This document shows positions 61,001 to 64,000 of a stretch of 64,000 nucleotides of DNA, one piece after another. The stretch's first letter is position 1, and each line of letters opens with the position of its first letter. The DNA comes from Hormiphora californensis (lineage: Eukaryota; Ctenophora; Tentaculata; Cydippida; Pleurobrachiidae), in assembly GCA_020137815.1 (NCBI GenBank), contig CM035358.1, positions 3,480,792 to 3,544,791 of the forward strand, read 5' to 3'. The position numbers were made by a program, and so were the translations under genes. The notes beneath the pieces were generated by a model. The model ran no database searches, was not told where the DNA came from, and saw only the letters and a list, made by a program, of their open reading frames with translations.

Positions 61001-62683
61001 GAGGGGGTTGTTAGGGAGGGAGTGTTGTTAGGGGAGGGGGGTTGTTAGGGAGGAGCAAAATGATGGTATTTAGTATTTTGGAGTATTTTGGAGATAGAGG
61101 AAAAGCACGCTTTTGAGAGAGAAATTGTAGTCTTAGTAACCATGGGCGGGGATAAGGGAAGTAGTAAAACGTGGTTGAGCAGCGCTTGTGACCATATTAG
61201 GTAATAACTGCACCAGCCAGTTAACAGGTTTACCTGGGATCTCCAGTCCACACTACTAGCGGCAGGAGCAGAAGAGAGGAGGGGCTCGGGCAGGACATTG
61301 ACATCAGAGGTGAATGTTGAGACCAAGATAGGACTGTTTCTCAGCAGCAGTCATGCCACTGAACATGTTGACTCCTGATAGGGAATAATGTTTGTTAATT
61401 AAGGCTAATGTTAGTTAATTAATGGCATGATTAATTAAGGGAATGTGTAATTAACAAGATAAATTGTTGAATATGATTGGCCTAGGGGGATCTGGATCTG
61501 GTAAATTAGTGGAGAACTCAAGAGGTGTATATTATCTATTGGGGTGTATTACAGGGAGAGATACAGGGAGAGAGGTGTATATTATCTATTGGGGTGTATT
61601 ACAAGGGGTATGGTTCTTACCAGAAGTCCAGTCGTTCTCCTTGTTCAGCTGCACCACTTTCTTCAGGTCAGCCCTGAACAGCCTGAATCGGAGGGGCTGC
61701 TCAGCGGCACTGTACAGCTTCCCATACTTCGCACTGTACTCGTTGAAGAGGTTCTTCAGAGCTAGGGGGCTCTGGAGGACTCCCTCATAGTCGAGAGCAG
61801 CGGTCAGGCAGACGATGGACAGTAGAATCAGACACTTCATGATGATGAGAGATGTTGGGGAGTGAGCGGTGGGGTCGGAGTTTTATAGTGGGACAATGAA
61901 CACCAGATGGGATACTGTGAGATCGGGCCAATCTGGTTAGCACTTATTTAGTGCTTTAGTCTCCACACCTTACCTGATTATTCTACTCTTACAGCGGCCG
62001 TTTATTTTATTAGATACTGATTTTATATGCTAACTCGATAATGGCCGCCATAGCTCCCTCTTTTTTGACGCTTTATTAAGCTTTTTGAGGCTGCCCTGCA
62101 ACTGTCAGGAGCCGGACAATCACGGCGCCAGACAGGCCCAGGACGTGAAAGGAGACTATGAGAGGGAGAGAGCGAGGGGGACCAAGGGAGAGAAATTCAT
62201 TTTTTTGTTCAAAAAAAGACTAAATGAACATTTAGAGAGCGAGAGAGTGAAGAGTATTATGAGTTCTTCAAAGACATAACCATACCCCTTTTAGCATACC
62301 TATTATACGGGTTTCACTTGTCTCGTGCCTTTATTGCAGTGAAAGCATTCAAACCCATTAACTCAAGTATATTCCTGCGATAAAAGCATGTGACCTCCTC
62401 CCTCTCAATGTGACCTCCTCCCCTCTCTCAATTGACCTCCTCCCTCTCAATTGACCTCCTCCCTCTCTAAATTGTCCTCCTCCCTCTCAATTGACCTGCT
62501 CCCCTAGCTCTCTAAATTGTCCCATATTTTCAGGTGCTACACTGCGTCCACAAGAACTGCAAGACCAGTAAATTGACGTCTGAAGCCGTGGCAGAGTTGA
62601 CTCAGCTAATGGACGGCCAGTCACCCAGGGAGGGTGAGAGTAGCTCCTGTTCTCTGGTTACCAAGGTTACAGAAACCGCAGAG
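47347..62683 (+). CDS. Ankyrin-repeat protein, 18 exons, 3' end uncertain
   Basis: Exons: 47347-47458, 47556-47683, 49129-49198, 49429-49547, 49710-49789, 49910-50055, 50217-50426, 50715-50882, 51170-51232, 51771-51857, 51947-52006, 52146-52264, 52417-52520, 52850-52943, 58283-58471, 58718-58879, 59070-59204, 62534-62683, all in phase from ATG 47347. The N-terminus has an unfamiliar Cys-containing, beta-rich segment ([13 protein letters not shown], then [19 protein letters not shown]). Ankyrin-type units follow: [70 protein letters not shown], and later [19 protein letters not shown]. It is probably a cytoplasmic scaffold; partner unknown. The donor at 62684 shows it goes on, probably past the window. 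Two minus-strand genes lie in its introns (54511-57885 and 59365-61840). Exons after 52943 are assigned by phase and repeat type. Confidence 0.78.
47789..49052. mobile_element. 1.26 kb CACGG long-hairpin element
   Basis: Perfect ends CACGGTGCCCCTTAAGG and complement, flanked by cctt on both sides (47785-47788 and 49053-49056). The arms pair almost base for base for about 480 bp, then a second inner hairpin (48235-48400) occupies the middle. The module ACGTAGAATCGAATGCCGTT and the sequence after it are shared with the elements at 36456-39807 and 55602-56640. No coding capacity. It fills intron 2 of the ankyrin gene. Confidence 0.92.
49326..49420. repeat. 18-bp tandem repeat containing TACTAAC
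   Basis: Five units of ACAAGGTACTAACAACTA end just upstream of the acceptor of ankyrin-gene exon 49429-49547. The first units contain TACTAAC, the ideal branch-point sequence; later ones read TACTGAC. Confidence 0.9.
50535..50680. mobile_element. pogo/Tigger-like MITE, internally duplicated
   Basis: Ends CAGTCAGACCCCGATTTAGT and its near-complement, with TA on each side (50533-50534 and 50681-50682). The left end is partly repeated inside (gaccccgatatagtggcacc), and there is a run of about 22 C. Same family as 14396-14464. It lies in an ankyrin-gene intron. Confidence 0.8.
51286..51514. repeat. 229-bp palindrome built from tRNA 3' halves
   Basis: Two arms of 113 bp mirror each other around 51400 with about 3 unpaired bases. 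Reading outwards on the plus strand, the right arm is the 3' part of a tRNA: D-arm end GGTAGAGC, an anticodon-arm region, T-arm GTCGGTTCGAGCCCGGC (a pol III B box) and acceptor strand CCTCGCCA, followed by 40-odd bases of AT-rich sequence. The 5' half of the tRNA is missing, so it is not a functional tRNA gene, and the anticodon stem does not pair well. Confidence 0.85.
52305..52365. mobile_element. Degraded pogo-like MITE
   Basis: CAGTCGGTCTCCGAT preceded by TTA, followed by TGATTTACCGGGATCGTAAA, resembles one end and the middle of the 69-bp MITE at 14396. The other end is lost. Confidence 0.5.
52535..52643. mobile_element. 109-bp hAT-like MITE, copy 4
   Basis: Same family and exact length as the other three copies, with a perfect 8-bp duplication ctatgtat on both sides (52527-52534 and 52644-52651). 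It lies 14 bp after the donor of ankyrin-gene exon 52417-52520. Confidence 0.95.
53077..54379. mobile_element. 1.3 kb long-hairpin element with TTAA flanks
   Basis: The ends GGGTACACCTGGCGTTTTTC and complement are flanked by TTAA (53073-53076 and 54380-54383). The arms of about 610 bp are almost identical, and an 80-bp spacer (about 53690-53770) separates them. The TTAA duplication fits piggyBac-type insertion; a TA reading with AGGG ends is also possible. The mirrored reading frames of 85-133 residues are a by-product of the two arms. It lies in an ankyrin-gene intron. Confidence 0.88.
54511..57885 (-). CDS. Secreted protein, FAMeT-like domain possible
   Basis: Exon 1 57885-57822 encodes a signal peptide ([20 protein letters not shown]). 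Exon 2 55456-55030 joins in phase. A short last exon 54566-54511 with TGA is likely but less sure. The mature part of about 160 residues is beta-rich ([60 protein letters not shown]). Alternating aromatic and hydroxyl residues and W-K-I...N-G-V-L resemble the farnesoic-acid O-methyltransferase-like (FAMeT) or lectin-like beta-sandwich domains of invertebrates. That is a resemblance only; those domains are usually not enzymes. It lies antisense in an ankyrin-gene intron. Intron 1 contains a CACGG element and a decayed copy of the gene. Confidence 0.68.
54935..54982. repeat. Small hairpin repeat, GGTTACGAA family, copy
   Basis: TTGGTTACGAAGTCACCCCTC faces GAGGGATAATTTCATTACCAA across a few bases (CGCGCG). 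Same family as 18958-19022. Confidence 0.7.
55602..56640. mobile_element. CACGG long-hairpin element, right end truncated
   Basis: It begins CACGGCGTGCCCCAGAG, like the element at 36456, and shares CACGTAGAATCGAATGCCG and the following 200 bp with the one at 47789-49052. An inner inverted repeat (about 56050-56640) is well preserved, but the right arm stops within the homologous segment ctttctttgaaag and no closing GGCACGCCGTG is found. It lies in intron 1 of the secreted-protein gene. Confidence 0.85.
57300..57720 (-). pseudogene. Decayed copy of the FAMeT-like gene
   Basis: The stretch 57310-57610 aligns loosely with exon 2 and the adjoining intron of the host gene (shared ACAATTTATACTGAACCGAT; later the acacat-ttctgttgcacc and gtgctcaa-tgatc stretches). 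The stretch 57660-57720 aligns with the exon 1 region (ttgaaat-a, accaaac, ccgcat-cggt). The two parts are in the same order as in the gene but only about 50 bp apart, so the copied gene had a short intron. Frames are broken. Confidence 0.6.
57986..58083 (+). repeat. (GA)n/(GAAA)n microsatellite
   Basis: A GA run passes into about ten GAAAGA units. It lies about 100 bp upstream of the signal-peptide exon of the secreted-protein gene, hence in its promoter region. Confidence 0.95.
59365..61840 (-). CDS. Cathepsin L-like cysteine protease (two frame breaks)
   Basis: Exons 61840-61621, 61374-61234, 60949-60827, 60692-60553, 60363-60237, 60136-60047 and 59632-59365. A signal peptide ([15 protein letters not shown]) is followed by an I29-type propeptide ([23 protein letters not shown]), then the mature enzyme from SSVDWRSQ. 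The catalytic Cys is in [25 protein letters not shown] is the usual GCxGG region, His in ANHAV and Asn in VKNSWGPWG. It should be a lysosomal or secreted digestive protease. Unusually, about 55 residues follow the last domain: an Asp-rich stretch ([13 protein letters not shown]) and six Cys in the last 30 ([14 protein letters not shown]). Two single extra bases, near 61323 (YLG to VSTFTS) and 60084 (ADNT to CKSFANHAV), break the frame as written. It lies antisense in an ankyrin-gene intron. Confidence 0.87.
59626..59935. repeat. About 40-bp minisatellite spanning a 3' splice site
   Basis: About seven units of ggcagagtgagtgtatctgg then ggagggggagggttgttagt. On the minus strand each unit holds ctccccag|atacactcactctgcc, a copy of the acceptor and first codons of cathepsin exon 59632-59365. 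The array fills most of the preceding intron. Confidence 0.9.
61881..61888 (-). promoter_or_regulatory. TATA box of cathepsin gene
   Basis: CTATAAAA on the minus strand, 41 bp before the ATG at 61840. Its placement is almost the same as in the thioredoxin-like gene. Confidence 0.7.
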
Positions 62684-63070
62684 GTGAGTTATAATACAGG
62701 GTGTTCACTAAATTGTTGAACTCTTTTCGATGTTATTCCAAATTTATTTATCATCCTGAATAATACGTAGCTTTTTGCTCCGTGGAAGACACCTTTTTGC
62801 CTTTCAGTTAGTTATCTCATTTCCAGTTATTTCGTATTCACTAAAGAGCAAAGATAACGATAATTTCAGCAATATTAAATAACACATAATTAGTACATCA
62901 AATATTGTTTACAATTATATAATAGAATATCTTCGTCCAGCATATTTATTACCAATATTTATTACCGATTACGATAGCTGTATTACGAATATGTACTTAT
63001 TTTGTCTAGACAAAATACTATACAAGATGTTAAACTACTACGAGTAAGCTGATAGCCTGTCTTTTAACAA
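62684..63070. other. Gene-free stretch
   Basis: AT-rich DNA after the last visible exon of the ankyrin gene, presumably its next intron. No exon, repeat or RNA gene recognised. Confidence 0.4.
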
Positions 63071-63209
63071 GTTTCGGTGCATCATGACATCTCTCAGAAT
63101 CTCTCCATTCAATTGAGTGAGAAGGTATATATTTCAAATCCATCTTGTCATTGAATTGCATGTAATGAGGTGAAAAGATATTCTGAGAGGTGTCATGACG
63201 TACCGACAC
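63071..63209. mobile_element. MITE-like inverted repeat, 139 bp
   Basis: GTTTCGGTGCATCATGACAT with CTCTCAGAAT at the left faces ATTCTGAGAG then GTGTCATGACGTACCGACAC at the right: about 30 bp of imperfect inverted repeat around an AT-rich centre. No coding capacity and no clear target duplication. Confidence 0.65.
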
Positions 63210-63410
63210 CTACTCGTGTGCTCCGCTCAGAACGGAGTGACAGAGTGGTCAGGCATCATGCTGAGACTGACAGCTGGTAACTGCCGACAATACCGACATC
63301 AAACATCATCAATAATTATTATATAGAGTACTAATCGATATATTAGAGTTACAATCGAACAGCTCCTGAGCTCAATATGTCACACTAAATATCTGTCCAC
63401 ATACTATATC

Positions 63411-64000
63411 CTATTCCACTTTCTTGGCCCCGTTCTCCTCAACAGTGACGGTAGAAGCGAGGGCTAGGGGTGCAATAACGAGCACATGGCACACAAGATG
63501 CATGGCAGCCATGGCAACATACCGCTCTACACCACTGGGTAGAACACCACACAGCACCACACTAACCATCACCATGACACCCAGTTGTAGGATCACCTCC
63601 CGTGTCATATCACCCATGAGGGCGTGCTTCTGGGCGGGGGAGCGACCACCAGCGAAACTAACACACATATAGTAGAAGGGAGGTCCGAAGAGAAGGAAGA
63701 AGATGATGTAGGCATCACGGAACCTGGTCGTGGAGAAGAAGGAGAGGAAGGAGTAGGGGACACCAGCGTGAAACTCGTCATAAGAGCCAGAGTACATGAA
63801 GGTGTCGTAGAACATGCCCTGAAGGGGGGGGGCTGGTTTAGGAAGAACTAGTATTGAAAAAGAAAACGTAAATTATAGTGATATTGAGTTGAACAAAGCT
63901 AGTTTCAGGGAAACAGAAAGTGGTATATCACACTACCTGAGCAGTGAAAAACACAGTGAATGCTCCCAGGGAGGTTCTCATGAGTATTTTCACTCCAAAG
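63411..64000 (-). CDS. Multi-pass membrane protein, partial, family unknown
   Basis: Exons 64000(edge)-63937 and 63818-63411 (stop), joined in phase 0. The visible 157 residues have about four hydrophobic segments (AYIIFFLLFGPPFYYMCVSF, VILQLGVMVMVSVVLCGVL, HLVCHVLVIAPLALA and part of one in LMRTSLGAFTVFFTAQ). The remainder is GMFYDTFMYSGSYDEFHAG and a short charged tail ending AKKVE. I do not recognise the family. The 5' part lies beyond the window. Confidence 0.75.

Overview
This is a stretch of a eukaryotic nuclear genome, almost certainly an invertebrate animal. The genes have many short GT-AG introns, and the window is rich in (CT)n/(GA)n microsatellites, miniature inverted-repeat elements and very long hairpins. 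The gene set (TESK-type kinase, KDM4-type demethylase, ankyrin-TRP channels, secreted cathepsin L, ALG9) is metazoan-like. I cannot name the phylum from sequence alone.

Layout. 1-1551: fragment of a foldback element, then a coiled-coil gene on the minus strand that runs off the left edge. 3230-14287 (+): TESK-like kinase with 11 supported exons; one intron holds a 2.2 kb foldback transposon. 15089-16229 (+): secreted thioredoxin/nucleoredoxin-like protein with a TATA box. 17652-42043 (-): I assembled one 16-exon gene with a JmjN-JmjC (KDM4-type) start and a long basic/acidic tail without PHD or Tudor domains. Its intron 7 (27088-35917) contains two divergently transcribed ankyrin-TRP channel paralogues (27562-30241 minus, 32043-35743 plus). 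Intron 8 contains an intact APE-RT LINE (23888-26809), and intron 6 a 3.35 kb foldback element. 42328-44084 (-): MFS transporter. 44391-46513 (-): ALG9 mannosyltransferase. 47347-62683 (+): ankyrin-repeat gene with at least 18 exons. Its introns contain a secreted-protein gene (54511-57885, minus) and a cathepsin L-like gene (59365-61840, minus). 63411-64000 (-): end of a multi-pass membrane protein gene.

Mobile DNA is the most unusual part. A family of long-hairpin elements starts with CACGGYG, makes 4-bp target duplications and shares an internal module: copies at 36456-39807, 47789-49052 and 55602-56640, and a fragment at 1-277. A 109-bp MITE occurs four times at identical length, each copy with an 8-bp target duplication (hAT-like). 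Other inverted-repeat families carry TA or TTAA duplications. Two palindromes have no or almost no spacer; one is built from the 3' half of a tRNA.

Four independent single-base frame breaks in otherwise conserved exons (ALG9, cathepsin twice, TRP copy 1), a fifth compensating one in TRP copy 1 and an unresolved junction in the KDM4 gene suggest residual assembly indels, or real pseudogenisation or frameshifting. Reads or transcripts would decide. All exon structures were inferred by eye from splice signals, phase and homology.
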